Positions 8,993 to 19,368 of a stretch of DNA of 64,000 nt are shown here, one piece after another. The notes under the pieces are model-generated. The model did no database searches. It was not told the origin of the DNA and saw only the letters and a program-made list of their open reading frames with translations. The translations under genes and the position numbers were made by a program. The stretch's first letter is position 1. Every line of letters begins with the position of its first letter. The DNA is from Symbiodinium natans (Eukaryota > Sar > Dinophyceae > Suessiales > Symbiodiniaceae): the NCBI GenBank assembly GCA_905221605.1, contig CAJNDS010002669.1, positions 214,573 to 278,572 on the forward strand, read 5' to 3'.

Positions 8993-11508
8993 TATGTGCG
9001 GGTGCAGCACACAGGCCTAGCCTTTCAACAGCGAAGTCAACAGCGCATAGCACAGCCATACACACATGCCATGCGAGCGCCGCTGTTTCGCAGGTAGCCT
9101 GCGCCCGCCTTTGCTGGCGCTCGGAGGACCGCCTGGCGAGGAAAACCGGGCGAGAGTTGGTGTAGTGTGACTCTCTGCCACCTCTCTGTCCGATGTAACG
9201 TAAGGTTGAAGCCTCTTTCATGTGTTACCCCTCCCCTCCTGGCCCCTCCTGAACAGTCGCTAATGCTTGACCCTCTTCAACGGTCCCCACGCCGGGTTTT
9301 TAAACGGATTGTTCAAGGTGTAGAAGGAGATTGAGAAAGGGACAGCTATCTAAGAAAAAAGTGTGAAGACGACCCTGTAGCAAGAAAACTAGTCTCGCCC
9401 GGAAAGATTTGGCTTTACTGGGGACCCCTCAAGCAGTGGGTTCCATCCTGAATAGCCCGGCAGACTTGATGTGGTTTCGTAGTTCAGAGCGCGGCCCTGC
9501 AAAAGAGGGCCCAACCGTATAGCCCCCTCTCCGAATCAAAGCGCTCACCAGAGAGACAACACCCTCCATCGACTCGGCCGCAAATCTCCACTCTCTCACT
9601 CTGTTCTCTCTTCTCTCTTCTCTCTCTGCCACTGTCTGTTCTTGACCCGACTTTTGCTGCAGGCATGAACGCTAACGTGGACACATGGCAATATCTCGCG
9701 GTAGCAGAGAGCTCGCCGTGCCAGAAGAAGGGTGGCTGCAGTTCGGCCCCCTGTAGTGCGAGTTGTGCGTGACACCCTCTCATTGCATCATGGTTCCCTT
9801 GTAGCGGCCGATGGAGCTTGATCTGCCGTGGGCCTATGCAACGAAAAGATCATGGATCCTAGAAGTCCCCAGCTTTTCTGCTCTCGTTTCGCTTTTCAAG
9901 GTTTGCAGAGGTGCTCTGTGATGCTGCAGCGAGCTCAGCTGCTTTGTGTCGCCCAGGCAGATTTTGTGCCAGGCCCAGTTAGACGGCTCCTTGTGTGATG
10001 GGTATCCAGACGGCAAAAGAATGGCACTGCTGTTTCTGCAGTGCCGTGCCTGTGAGCATACACTCCAGGGAAAATGCCCACGTGTCATCATAGCGCTTAG
10101 GGCACACAAAGTGTGCCTGCGACCGTTATCAGTATACCATCGCCCTAGTACCCTATAGAAGCCCTGAGCGAATACACCTTCAGGATCCGGCTCTACTCCT
10201 GGGAGGCGCAGCAGGAGCCAGAAATGTTTGGGGCTGCCGATCTTGGTTCCGGAGGAGGAAGCTGAATTTCGCCAAAGAATTTCCAAGGGTGGAGGCGCTA
10301 ACTTAAATTGGCAGCTGCTTGATTTTCGTCTACGATCCCCTTCATGCCGCTGATCGCTCTCCTGATGAAAACTATTCTGACTCTCAGTATTCTCAACCTG
10401 GAATTAGCCTCTTGAAGTGACACAACGTGCCTCCTGATTGCCTAACCAGGCCCATGAAAAGGAAAACTTAACCTTGGATACTGGTGTATGTTGAGTGATT
10501 CGTTTGTGTGGGCAACGTGTCCAAACCCTTGCCTGGAGATGCCTGCAGGAGCGGCTGCACATGATTTTGGCCGTGCTGGTCGAGCGGTAGCATGGCTGGC
10601 CGATGTGGGCTTGGTGCTTGAGGTCAGTATGACTCTTCCGTGCGTTGGTCTTGATGTAGTGCAACCAGCAGAATTGTGGCCCTCCGCCCCCCGAGGTTCC
10701 GCAATCTTCCAGACATCTGGGACCAAGAAGCGACAAGGCTGTGCGGCACGGCAAACACTCGATCATGGTAGACTGACTGATGCCGACTGAAGAGTGCGGA
10801 GTCGGTGGCCAGCCGCCACGGGATCTCACATCAGCAGGATCGATCGCGGCATTGGGTTCTGAATCGACCGTAGGCAGTACTGGCCCTGGCAGCGAGCCGG
10901 CTGATCGACTTGCACAGCTTCAGCCAGCCTGGCACTGAGAACAAGCAGTGAGCCCGCCGCCAGCTCGGGCCGCGAGCCATGTGCAATCATAGCTGACGCA
11001 GCTTCTCTGAGGCCATGAAGGGTTGGAGAGGAAACGCCTTGTAGGGAATAGTCAGGCAGTTTCGGGCTACGGGATGCTCCAGGTCTCTGTTTCAGTCTCA
11101 CGAAGCATTCTGGGGGTTCTCTAAATTACGGTCCCTTCTCGGTATCCCGTGTATATACTGTGTACAGATTATAAGGCTCCACGTCGAATCGGAGCCCCAA
11201 ACGGACCATAATTCAGCGACCGTCCCATGTGAAGAATCATGTGAGCATACAATCGTGCGAGCTGAGAGGCCTTGAAGTTGGTGGCGGACTTACTGGAGGC
11301 CCGGGGTTTAGCTTTCGATTTGCTCCTATGAACGCAGGAGGGGGGGCCCACCTGTAGACTTTGTCCACATACATATGTACATGGGCATATACGCTTGTAT
11401 ATGTACAATGTACCTACATGTATACATGTACATATACATATATATATATATATACACATGTAAGCAATCTTGTATTTTGTGGGCTAAACCCGCTCCTTTC
11501 TTCTGCAG
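8993..11508. other. Gene-poor stretch
   Basis: No recognisable gene. A TCTCTC-rich patch lies near 9595-9630. An exon-like frame on the minus strand near 10905-11040 reads GLREAASAMIAHGSRPELAA and is Ala/Leu-rich; a second minus-strand frame near 11230-11330 is Lys/Ser-rich. Neither can be assigned. Confidence 0.3.
11365..11460. repeat. TACATG/TATA microsatellite
   Basis: Alternating TACATGTATA-type repeats giving Tyr/Ile/Met/Cys-rich open frames on both strands that are not genes. Confidence 0.9.
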
Positions 11509-11614
11509 CTCCTGCGAGCGATCACAGGCCTCGCCAGAAAGCAAAGGCTCCTCACTCGCGGCTCCTGCGGTGGAGGCGCTACGAGAAGGCCTGGCACAGT
11601 ATGGTTTTGTTTAG
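11509..11614 (+). CDS. Unidentified exon-like segment
   Basis: Follows a pyrimidine-rich TTTCTTCTGCAG acceptor. Encodes a Ser/Ala-rich stretch ending AVEALREGLAQYGF before a stop. No family recognised. Confidence 0.25.
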
Positions 11615-12002
11615 GGTTTGGCGTTTAGGGCCTTTGGGGTTTAGGAACACCAACTCCCCCCCCAAAAACAAACATCCTGAGGCCTGAAACGGAATTGTTC
11701 AGCGGTCTCTTGGCACCCCTTCATCATCTGAAAAGGAAAAGTAGTTGGTGGGCTGATCAAAGTTGTTTGGACGTTTGAGTAGTGAGCTTCCTCGACTTAC
11801 AAAAGGGGGGCTGGGGGGTCACGCTCTTCCGGGCAACTTTTTGTTCTGTGCAACCAGAAACTCACCAACTTGCAGCGTTTCGCACTATTCCAGGCAACCA
11901 TACTAATCAGAGGATAACATTACCCCCTGACTCACCAGTCTTCGCGTGGTCAATTCGCCTTCTTATATTGATTTACTATCGTCGGCCAGTGTCGCATACA
12001 CG

Positions 12003-12095
12003 GGCATTTCCCAAAATAGTGGTATCCCAAATCTACCCCAAATTGCTATCATAATCCTCATGATGGGAACACCAACAGTGCACCCCTCCCCCCCC
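12003..12095. mobile_element. Copy of the GGGCATTTCCC element
   Basis: Starts GGGCATTTCCCAAAATAG and aligns along most of its length with 23600-23690 (GGGCATTTCCCGAAATAG), including a TCTACCCC core and a GGGAAC-ACCCC end. Related to the TGGGGGTTT-CGAAA arms elsewhere. Diverged. Confidence 0.5.
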
Positions 12096-12595
12096 CCCCA
12101 ATTTGCCTCCGCAGGGGCGCAGCTTGGCCAGCTTCTTTCCGGTGGATCGACATCCTCGAGCAACCCTGCTGCCCCCACCACGTGGCACCGGCCTGTTGCT
12201 TTGCAGCTAACTGGATCTTATTATAAGTTCGATGGGGTTTGGAAGCAGGGAACTAAGAACCACGATTTCTTGAGGGATACATCTCCCCCATAGCCCCAGA
12301 AACCACTCGCGTCTGAGGCTTTGGGTCGCGTGTTTGTTGCGCCTTCTCCCTATAACCACGCCAAACTGCCAAAAACGTGAAACTCATTTACCGCACTCAT
12401 GTGGCAGGTTCTCCAATAATGCGGAGTCTTATAGACAGGGCACCCCCAAAAGCCCACGATTCAAAGAATCCACCCATATCTTCCACCTTCCATCCATGGC
12501 AGGGCAGCGCACAGCGATGCACCAGGTTTCTCGGAAAGGTTAGATTTTATCATATTTGTATGTATGTATTCCTACTTTAGTAGTATCACTCCTAT
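12096..12595. other. No gene seen
   Basis: A C-rich run lies at about 12085-12100. A plus-strand frame after CTCCGCAG is Ser/Gly/Gln-rich (GAQLGQLLSGGS), unassigned. More fragments resembling the inverted-repeat family (AGGGCACCCCCAAAAG near 12437) may be present. Confidence 0.25.
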
Positions 12596-12685
12596 ACTAG
12601 AATACATGCATACATATATCTATATCTATATCTATATATACATATATATATACATATATATATATACATATATATATATATATGT
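12596..12685. repeat. TATA-rich microsatellite
   Basis: (TA)n, TATATC and TATACA units. Confidence 0.9.
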
Positions 12686-13179
12686 GTGTTTTTTTTGTGG
12701 CCGAGGTCTTGCTTTGCCATTCGGCGGCCTTCTGGATATTTTGGGGTCTCTTTCGGGAGCCTTTTTCTTCCACAAGGGCTCCTGTGAAAAGAAGGGTACT
12801 TATTATGGGTCAGTGTGTGTCCACGTCTTACTGTAGCGTCGTCTAAGCCATCGCAAGAGCTTGCTGCGTTTCGTGGGAGGTCACGAGACCCCGGTGCTGG
12901 GCGCAGCTGGCGCGGTGGCCAAAGCGGTGCGCACCAAATCGTTCCGTTCTCAGACAGAGCTCCTGTGACACCGGAGATGGCCTTGAAACCTTATAAACCC
13001 TGTAAGCCCCTTGCAGTAGGACCCAACATTATCAGCTCTACACTTTACAAGCGTGAATACACATACATATACGCATATGGTCAGTTCTCAAAATTGTGGT
13101 GCATTTTGCGGTTCCCTTAAGTATTAGGGGCTGCCACGCAATAATGACCCAAAAAAGAACATAATGTTTAGAAATGACC

Positions 13180-13580
13180 CTATTATGCATACATACATAT
13201 ATATACATATATATATATATATAAATATACTTATGTATATGGGTATATATGTATATGTATATGTATAGGTATATATATATATATATGTATAGGTGTATAT
13301 ATATATATATACATATTTGTATATATATATGTCTATGTATATGTATATGTATATGTATGTGTATATACATATACATACATACATATATATATATATATAT
13401 TTATGTAAATGTAAACAAATATATGTCTGTATATGTTTATGTATGTATGTATATATATGTACATATATACATGTTTATTTATTTGTATATGTGTATATGT
13501 ATATATGTTTATATGTGTATATGTATATATGTATATGTATATATATATGTATATATGTATATTTGTATATATGTATGAGA
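13180..13580. repeat. Long TATATG/TATGTA microsatellite
   Basis: About 400 bp of imperfect TATATG, TATGTA and TATA units. Open frames on both strands (poly Tyr-Ile-Cys) are artefacts of the repeat. Confidence 0.93.
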
Positions 13581-13599
13581 GAGGGACCTTTATGTACTA

Positions 13600-14010
13600 T
13601 GTTGCCTCTGGTTTTTCTTTAATATGAATTTCAAGACCTGTTTAAATTATTCGACTGAGCGCGGATTTTTTGACAGGGTCCTACAAAAAGTAAGGTTTTT
13701 CGCAAAGCTATCTGAAATCTGTGGATAGGGTAAAGAGAAACTAATCATGTACTATTTTATCGCGGGTTTAAGAGTTGCAGTTTAAGCTTAAGTTACGTTC
13801 GGGAATGGTCAACGACAACCGAGGTTTTTTTGAGATGAGGCGCGCTGCGAAAAAAAAATTGAGTACAGCTGATGGATTCTCGTTGCTTTCTTTTCGGATA
13901 TAAGAGTGTAACTTTAAATTTTAAGTCTAAGCGTGAGTTTACGGGTAAGGGCGTCGCACCATATGAATCGCTAAGAAAACGTCCGAAAACAAACAACAGA
14001 CCCAAGAAAA
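13600..14010. other. AT-rich stretch, no gene seen
   Basis: Clearly lower GC than the rest of the window, with homopolymer A and T runs. May contain older diverged relatives of the roughly 130-bp repeat that follows. Confidence 0.4.
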
Positions 14011-14335
14011 ACAACACATCAAATCAATTTTCAAAACTATCGGTGTAAAGAATTGTTTGCGGCTCGCGCAATGTCAGCATAATTCTCAAAGTCGTTATTA
14101 ATCTATAGGAAAACGCATGAAAAATCAATAGGCCGATCAACAACAATGCATCACATCAAGTTTTAAAACTATAGTGTACTGATTCTTTTGCCGTTTACGC
14201 AATGCCAGCATAAATCTCAAAACCGTCATGAATCACTCGGAGAACGCATGCAAAAACAGCAGGCCAATGACAAAACGCATTAAATTCATTCTCAAAACTA
14301 GCGATGTAGGGGTTTTTTTTGCCGTTTATACATGC
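14011..14335. repeat. Diverged tandem repeat, period about 130 bp
   Basis: About two and a half copies. The anchor CAAAACTA recurs at about 14032, 14164 and 14293, and GCAATG-CAGCATAA-TCTCAAA and ACGCATG-AAAA recur at matching offsets. AT-rich. Confidence 0.7.
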
Positions 14336-14464
14336 AAGGGGTGTAAGCGGTGTAAGGGGTGTAAGCTATATAATTAATACTAGTATTTCGAACTAGATTT
14401 ATACTTAATTTTTTAAATTGCTTCGTAAAATCTAAGCCAAAAGAACCCGAAAGGTCTCAGGCTC

Positions 14465-14535
14465 ATATATGTATATATGTATATATGTATATATGTATAT
14501 ATGTATATATGTATATATGTATATATGTATATACA
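14465..14535. repeat. ATATGT microsatellite
   Basis: Regular period-8 ATATGTAT units directly abutting the zinc-knuckle coding segment. Confidence 0.93.
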
Positions 14536-14541
14536 TGTATA

Positions 14542-15598
14542 TGCGCTCGGTGTGGGAATTTTGGTCACGGCCAAGGAGACTGCACCATGACTATCGTTCT
14601 TCCCTTTTCTCAGCCAAGTCGTCCTCCTCCTCCTCCTCCTCCTCCTCCTACTGATTCTAGTAAACGGCCCGTCAGTGCCGTTGACAGTGCCTTTGGGGGA
14701 GATGGACAAGGAGCAACTGCAAGCACGGACAGTTCCGCTGCAAGCACCAACACTCCGCGGAAATCGACCAGGACTTCAAAGCTTGAGAGCCCAATAGAGC
14801 TGATGATTTGGCGACCTACCGAGCTCAATCTGCATGGTTTCGCCTGTCTTTTTCAGTTCTCGTGTTCCATGATGAACCGCTCATGTGAAGAGCGAAAGCC
14901 TTTGTACATCGACCTGAATCATGCGAACTCGTTGTATGCCTCATTCACAGCGCCAGGCTCAAGGCAAGTTGGTGGGACGATATCTTTTTGCAACCGTACG
15001 TGAGAAGCTTGCAGCAGGAACCAGAAAAAGTCGAATGCCTTACTGAGTATGTGCACAGTTGCCGGGCCAGCGGTTGCCACGTGGGGGGGACCAAGAATGA
15101 GAGCATCAAAGTCCAACTTGTTGATCCAGATGCGAAGAAGCTGATTTGGAATGAAAGTGGCGTATGGGGCCCGTCTCGAGATGGTGGTCTCAACGAGCAC
15201 AAGGTCAGAGACACTAGGACATTGGTGAAACAGTGTACGGGTCTTGCGCCGCCATTTCAAGAGTCTCTGGCGGACGAAGCAAGGAAAATCGGCATGGATG
15301 GCAACACCACTCTGGCAGTGCACCTGCGACTCACCGACAAAGTTCATGATGAAGCCAAGGAGAACGCAACGTTGTCCAACGACATGGTAGTCGGCAAAAT
15401 CAAGGCTCACATGGATACGTTGGGCTGCACGAAGGCTTTTTTTGTTCAGACAATCGGACCAGAAAGGCTGAAATCAAGGACATGTTGGTGAGTCAGGGCA
15501 TTGACTGTATCACTTACGATGCCATCTTATCAAGCAACGAAAATGTTGGACTTCACTTCTCTGATGTGCCGAAGCACGCGCAATGTCGGGATCTTAGT
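14542..15598 (+). pseudogene. Zinc knuckle plus GT23-like fucosyltransferase region, frame broken
   Basis: 14542-14583 encodes CARCGNFGHGQGDC, a perfect C-x2-C-x4-H-x4-C zinc knuckle, then a Pro run and a Ser/Thr-rich stretch. From about 14835 the frame resembles nucleotide-sugar glycosyltransferases of the alpha-1,6-fucosyltransferase/NodZ type: KPLYIDLNHANSLYA, then WWDDIFLQPYV, then AVHLRLTDK at about 15315-15341 (compare the HxRRTDK GDP-fucose motif), then DNRTRKAEIKDML and GLHFSDVPKHAQCRD. These pieces lie in different frames: one shift between about 14940 and 14965 and another near 15450-15460, both too close for an intron. Homology stops at about 15598, before the conserved C-terminal part. 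Likely a decayed copy; sequencing errors are the alternative. The zinc knuckle may belong to a separate element. Confidence 0.55.
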
Positions 15599-15632
15599 TC
15601 AAAAAAAAGCTCTTTTTTTTTACGGCGCCTTT

Positions 15633-15850
15633 CATGGACCCATGGCTCCCTACCACCTACTCCGCCCCATCCAAAGCTCTACCGCGCCCCAGTGCATGCC
15701 GGCCCACTTGCCCCCCACCACCCACACACCCCGCCCCCTGCCCATGCCCTTCATGGACCCATGGCTCCTGGCCCCATTGGCTGGACGTGGCTTCTCAGCT
15801 GACTTTAAAGGGCTCCAAGTGCATGCCCGCCCCCTCCGCTTGCTGCGCCC
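15633..15850. repeat. Imperfect duplication, about 118 bp apart, C-rich
   Basis: TTCATGGACCCATGGCTCC occurs at 15632 and 15750, and AGTGCATGCC recurs about 118 bp apart within C-rich sequence. It begins just where the glycosyltransferase homology ends. Confidence 0.7.
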
Positions 15851-15974
15851 GCTCCGAGCCCCGGCCCCGGCCCCAGCCCCCAGCCCCCAGCCCCCAGCCC
15901 CCAAAATGAAATGTAATTTCCAAAAAAGAAACCCGGTCAAAACCCGGTCAAAACGTTAATGGGACCCAAACCCT

Positions 15975-16061
15975 ATACAATTTCTATAAACCCTAAACCC
16001 TAAACCCTAAACCCTAAACCTAAACCCTAAACCCTCAAGACAAAATAAATAGAAATTGTAT
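15975..16061. repeat. Telomere-type tract enclosed by a 13-bp inverted repeat
   Basis: ATACAATTTCTAT at 15975-15987 and its exact reverse complement at 16049-16061 enclose about seven CCCTAAA units (15985-16036). Short GGACC/GGTACC flanks extend the symmetry. Confidence 0.9.
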
Positions 16062-16204
16062 GTGGTACCAATCTGAATTTTCAAAAATATTTGTCTAAAC
16101 AGCTGACAAACAGAGTTTAAGTAAATTAATCCAAAGCGGGAGGCCGGGAGGCCAAATGTTCAATTTACTTAAACCTGTGGGGCCTTCCCGTGCCCCGGCA
16201 CAGC

Positions 16205-16560
16205 CCCAGGTTCCAGTCCCAGTCCCAGCCCCAGCCAACCCAGCCCCAGCCCCAGCCCCAGCCCCAGCCCCAGCCCCAGCCCCAGCCCCAGCTACATGTA
16301 TATACATGTATATACATGTATATACATGTATATACATGTATATACATGTATATACATGTATATACATGTATATACATGTATATGTGAATATGTGTATATA
16401 TGGATATATGTATAATATGTATAATATGTATAATATGTATAATATGTATAATATGTATAATATGTATAATATGTATAATATGTATAATATGTATAATATG
16501 TATAATATGTATAATATGTATAATATGTATAATATGTGTAATATGTATATGTATATGTAT
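16205..16560. repeat. Three adjacent microsatellites, periods 6, 10 and 9
   Basis: CCCAGC units (about 16205-16290), then TACATGTATA units (16291-16382), then TATAATATG units (about 16410-16535). Because 9 is a multiple of 3, the last gives an endless Tyr-Asn-Met frame that is not a gene. Confidence 0.95.
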
Positions 16561-16599
16561 ATGTGTACACGAAAAGGAACCCATAGCCTGGAGGCCTGG

Positions 16600-17727
16600 A
16601 GGGCTGGCCCTGGTCCCTACGCCCTTCGGTCTGGCCCGGAACCTCAGCCTTTCAGCCTCAACTCGCCCAAAGGCTTGAAAAGGTTCAGCAGGAGGGAAGG
16701 GCTAGGGTTTAGGGTACAGGGTAACTGGTTGTGGCTGAGGCAGTAAATGCGTCTGCGCTTCGCGGCGTTCTCACCTTCTTTGGGGGGGGGGGGAGCCCCA
16801 AAGCCTGAAGCTAAACCTTGAAGCCTAAACCCGAATATGAAACCTGCACCTTGAACCCGAAAACCCTAAACCACCCTAAGCCATAAACCCACCATGACAC
16901 GGGTGGAGGGGCGGGGGATACCAGGGTTGGTGGGTGTGCAAATGTTTGCGCCTTCATGGGGTGCAACAATCACAGACCCAAACCCATAACTGCCAGAGGT
17001 CATCCTACGTCGGTGCGGTGCTGGGTCGTCCGTGGAGCCTCAGACAGTTCGTGCTTTCTGGTGTTGCGTGTGCCCTTAACCCTGAACTCATCTCAACCGC
17101 AAGACCAAAGCTTTTCGGTCTCCTGAGGCCGGCCCAGAGTGCTTCATGGCAGGCCCAAGCTTGGTGTCTGGCTATGTTTGGCAATGTTGGAGTTGGCGGA
17201 AGCGGTTCCTTTGGGTTGCGAGCTGCGATTTGCGAACTTTAGTGGCTTGAGTGGGCCAATGCAGACCTCGCAGGTGTCGCTTCCTTCAGCCCTGGCCTAC
17301 GGTTCCACCCGGCCCGGCCTCGAGAGGCAGGGGAAGAATCAGTGTCTTGCAGCCATTGCAGCCAGTCGCAATACTTCATCGTAACGTCGTAGCCCCTGGC
17401 TGTCGATGCAAGGATGGTGACATGGAGCGCATGCAGCCCTTAGTGCCGGGAACCCGGCGAACCCCTGCTGTTGCCGGTGCTGCTGCAGTTCTGCAGTCTG
17501 CTGTCACCCTGTCAGTGTGACAGACAGCCGCCGCTGGGCCTCAAGCAAAAAGCAGGTGAAGATACTGTAGGCCAGGTGACAACCTTAGCGAGCTTCAAAG
17601 GCAGGTCTGCAACGACAACTCATGGGATCCACAGCTTCAGGTTGTAGTAACATTGTAGAACACATTAGAACATTGCAGTAGCTGTCATACTATTTGTCAT
17701 ACTGCTGCAAGTAGAGAAGGTCCTCCG
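16600..17727. other. Upstream region of the WLM gene, no gene seen
   Basis: Contains short TTTAGGG/CCCTAAA remnants at about 16700 and 16863-16890 and a G10 run near 16783. Short open frames are not recognisable. The promoter of the WLM gene should lie near the 3' end, but no motif stands out. Confidence 0.35.
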
Positions 17728-19368
17728 ATGCCGGCTCACCTGCCTGAGTTCCGAGTGCACTCGATTCAGCATGCCGTGGGTCTCCCACAGAGCGATGTGG
17801 CACTCAAGTTGCTGGAGCAAGTCCGGCGCCACGCCGAAGCGGTGCTCCGCAAGCGAGGTTGGTGTGTTCTGGAGTTGGTCGAGCTGTGCTGCTGCAAGGC
17901 TGCACCTGAGCAGAAGCCTGCCAGTGTGGCCGGCTGGTGCATCCCAGCTGGGGATGCGAAGACTGCAAATCGCATAGCTCTGCGGCTAAGAGCTCCAAAG
18001 GGAAAAGGGCATGGCATTTTGCCCTTTGAAGAGGTTTTCGGTACGATGCTGCACGAACTTACCCACATCATTCATGGGAAGCATACGGCAGCGTTTTACG
18101 AGCTGATGGATGAACTGACCAAGCAATGGGAGCAGCTGGAGGCCACTGGACAGGTCTTGGATGAGTCTGGCTTCCCCACAGTGGGAGGACACCGAGTCGA
18201 TCCCATGAACCACAATCCCAGCTTGGCCATGGCGAAAAGGCTTCAAGCGACGGCAGCAGAGCGGCGTCTCAAGGTAAATCAGCTGATGGGCTCGGGCAGA
18301 CTTGGCCACGGGACTCTGGGCCAAGTGGAGTGGAAGCGCCTTCCTCTCCGAGAGAAGGCTGCTCGGGCTGCCGAGCGCCGCGCCGCCGAGGCCGCGCTGG
18401 GCTTCGGGCCGGAGGAGCTGCCAAACATGTCAAACACCGGGGCCGTCGGAGCAGGCCCCCCAGTGGCTCCTGCCTCTTCTGCTTCGGAATCTCTGCTATC
18501 TTCCGCAAGCCCGCTTCGTGCAGTTGCGCGGCCAGCGGGGATGGCAGTGGCGGCAGCAGTGGCCGCCAAGCGCAGGTGGTGCCAAAGACCCGGTTGCTCG
18601 TGTCCAGCCCCACATGGCAATGCCCTGGAGCTTGACTCGAAGCCCGCAGCACCACTGCCTGAGCTGAACGAAGATTCGCAGCTTCAGGAGGCCATCCTCG
18701 CCTCCCTCGCGAACGCCCAGAGTCCTCGCCACGTGCAGACGTGCATTGTTCTCAGTGACGACGAAGGGGACACTGCAGCCTTGAGCTCCAAAAATGTGAA
18801 GGGCCTTGCATTCGGGAGTTGTTGTTCGGCAAGTGCAGGTGCTTTCATGTGCTTTTTGGAATCGGCCCATGACACCAGGTTGGGGAAAGTTCCTCGCGAG
18901 AAGGTTGCCTTGGGCACCTTTTGGCACTTGGCATGCCAGCCTCCGAAGCGTTGCAGACTCAGATGCGCTGCTAATGTATGCGGCACTAAGTATAGAATTG
19001 CTCCGCTTGAGGAAAGCTGTTGGCGGTTAGGTTGCGGTTCTCTTTTCCAAGGCATGGAAGCTGACGAACTGCAGCTCAACTGCATTCAGGATCATGCAGG
19101 GCCAAGAGCATCCCACCTCCCCAAATCGGCTACTCTCGGGTTTCTTTGTAGGCATCCCTATGCATCCCTGCTGCCCTTTTTGACTGGCGTGCCGGCTGCC
19201 GAAGCCTCGGAGATCTCAGTTGGGCAGTTGGGGAAGGGTTTGCTTTCGGGAACGCTTTGCTATCACTTTCTGCGCCCGACCATGAGGATGCAAGCCCTGT
19301 TCAATCACCCGATACGACTCGGCGTTGGCCTCAAATGTTGCCGCACTGAGTTTTACCGTTATACATAA
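17728..19368 (+). CDS. WLM-domain (Wss1-type) metalloprotease with UIM-like and SIM-like motifs
   Basis: Predicted zinc protease of the Wss1/SPRTN group, which cleaves DNA-protein crosslinks and SUMO- or ubiquitin-modified proteins on chromatin (family knowledge). The ATG at 17728 opens a 546-codon frame without introns. Residues 1 to about 200 are the WLM domain: LRLRAP, then LPFEEVFGTMLHELTHIIHG containing HExxH (H109, E110, H113) and third ligand H119, then YELMDEL, and LMGSGRLGHG near 186-195, corresponding to the domain's closing Gly-rich LGG segment. A basic Ala/Arg/Glu helix follows. Residues 315-330 (EDSQLQEAILASLANA) fit a ubiquitin-interacting motif with L319, A322 and S326. Residues 339-348 (CIVLSDDEGD) fit a SUMO-interacting motif. 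Beyond about residue 355 nothing is conserved, and the true C terminus may be spliced elsewhere. Confidence 0.88.
   Translation: MPAHLPEFRVHSIQHAVGLPQSDVALKLLEQVRRHAEAVLRKRGWCVLELVELCCCKAAPEQKPASVAGWCIPAGDAKTANRIALRLRAPKGKGHGILPFEEVFGTMLHELTHIIHGKHTAAFYELMDELTKQWEQLEATGQVLDESGFPTVGGHRVDPMNHNPSLAMAKRLQATAAERRLKVNQLMGSGRLGHGTLGQVEWKRLPLREKAARAAERRAAEAALGFGPEELPNMSNTGAVGAGPPVAPASSASESLLSSASPLRAVARPAGMAVAAAVAAKRRWCQRPGCSCPAPHGNALELDSKPAAPLPELNEDSQLQEAILASLANAQSPRHVQTCIVLSDDEGDTAALSSKNVKGLAFGSCCSASAGAFMCFLESAHDTRLGKVPREKVALGTFWHLACQPPKRCRLRCAANVCGTKYRIAPLEESCWRLGCGSLFQGMEADELQLNCIQDHAGPRASHLPKSATLGFLCRHPYASLLPFLTGVPAAEASEISVGQLGKGLLSGTLCYHFLRPTMRMQALFNHPIRLGVGLKCCRTEFYRYT

Noticed and set aside
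9834-10286. A 150-codon minus-strand frame
   Set aside because: No domain, no splice-like context and no compositional bias; length is within chance for this window.
13038-13627. Open frames of about 60-110 codons on both strands, rich in Tyr, Ile, Met and Cys
   Set aside because: They are translations of the TATATG microsatellite, open in several frames at once.
14542-14583. Zinc knuckle as proof of a retroelement gag gene
   Set aside because: No protease, reverse transcriptase, RNase H or integrase motif was seen nearby; CCHC knuckles also occur in cellular proteins.
16156-16746. A 196-codon frame with Pro-Ala and Tyr-Asn-Met repeats
   Set aside because: It spans three microsatellites; the period-9 repeat cannot produce stops in that frame, so length is no evidence.
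18269-18655. Minus-strand frames of 113-128 codons opposite the WLM gene
   Set aside because: Antisense shadows of GC-rich coding sequence.
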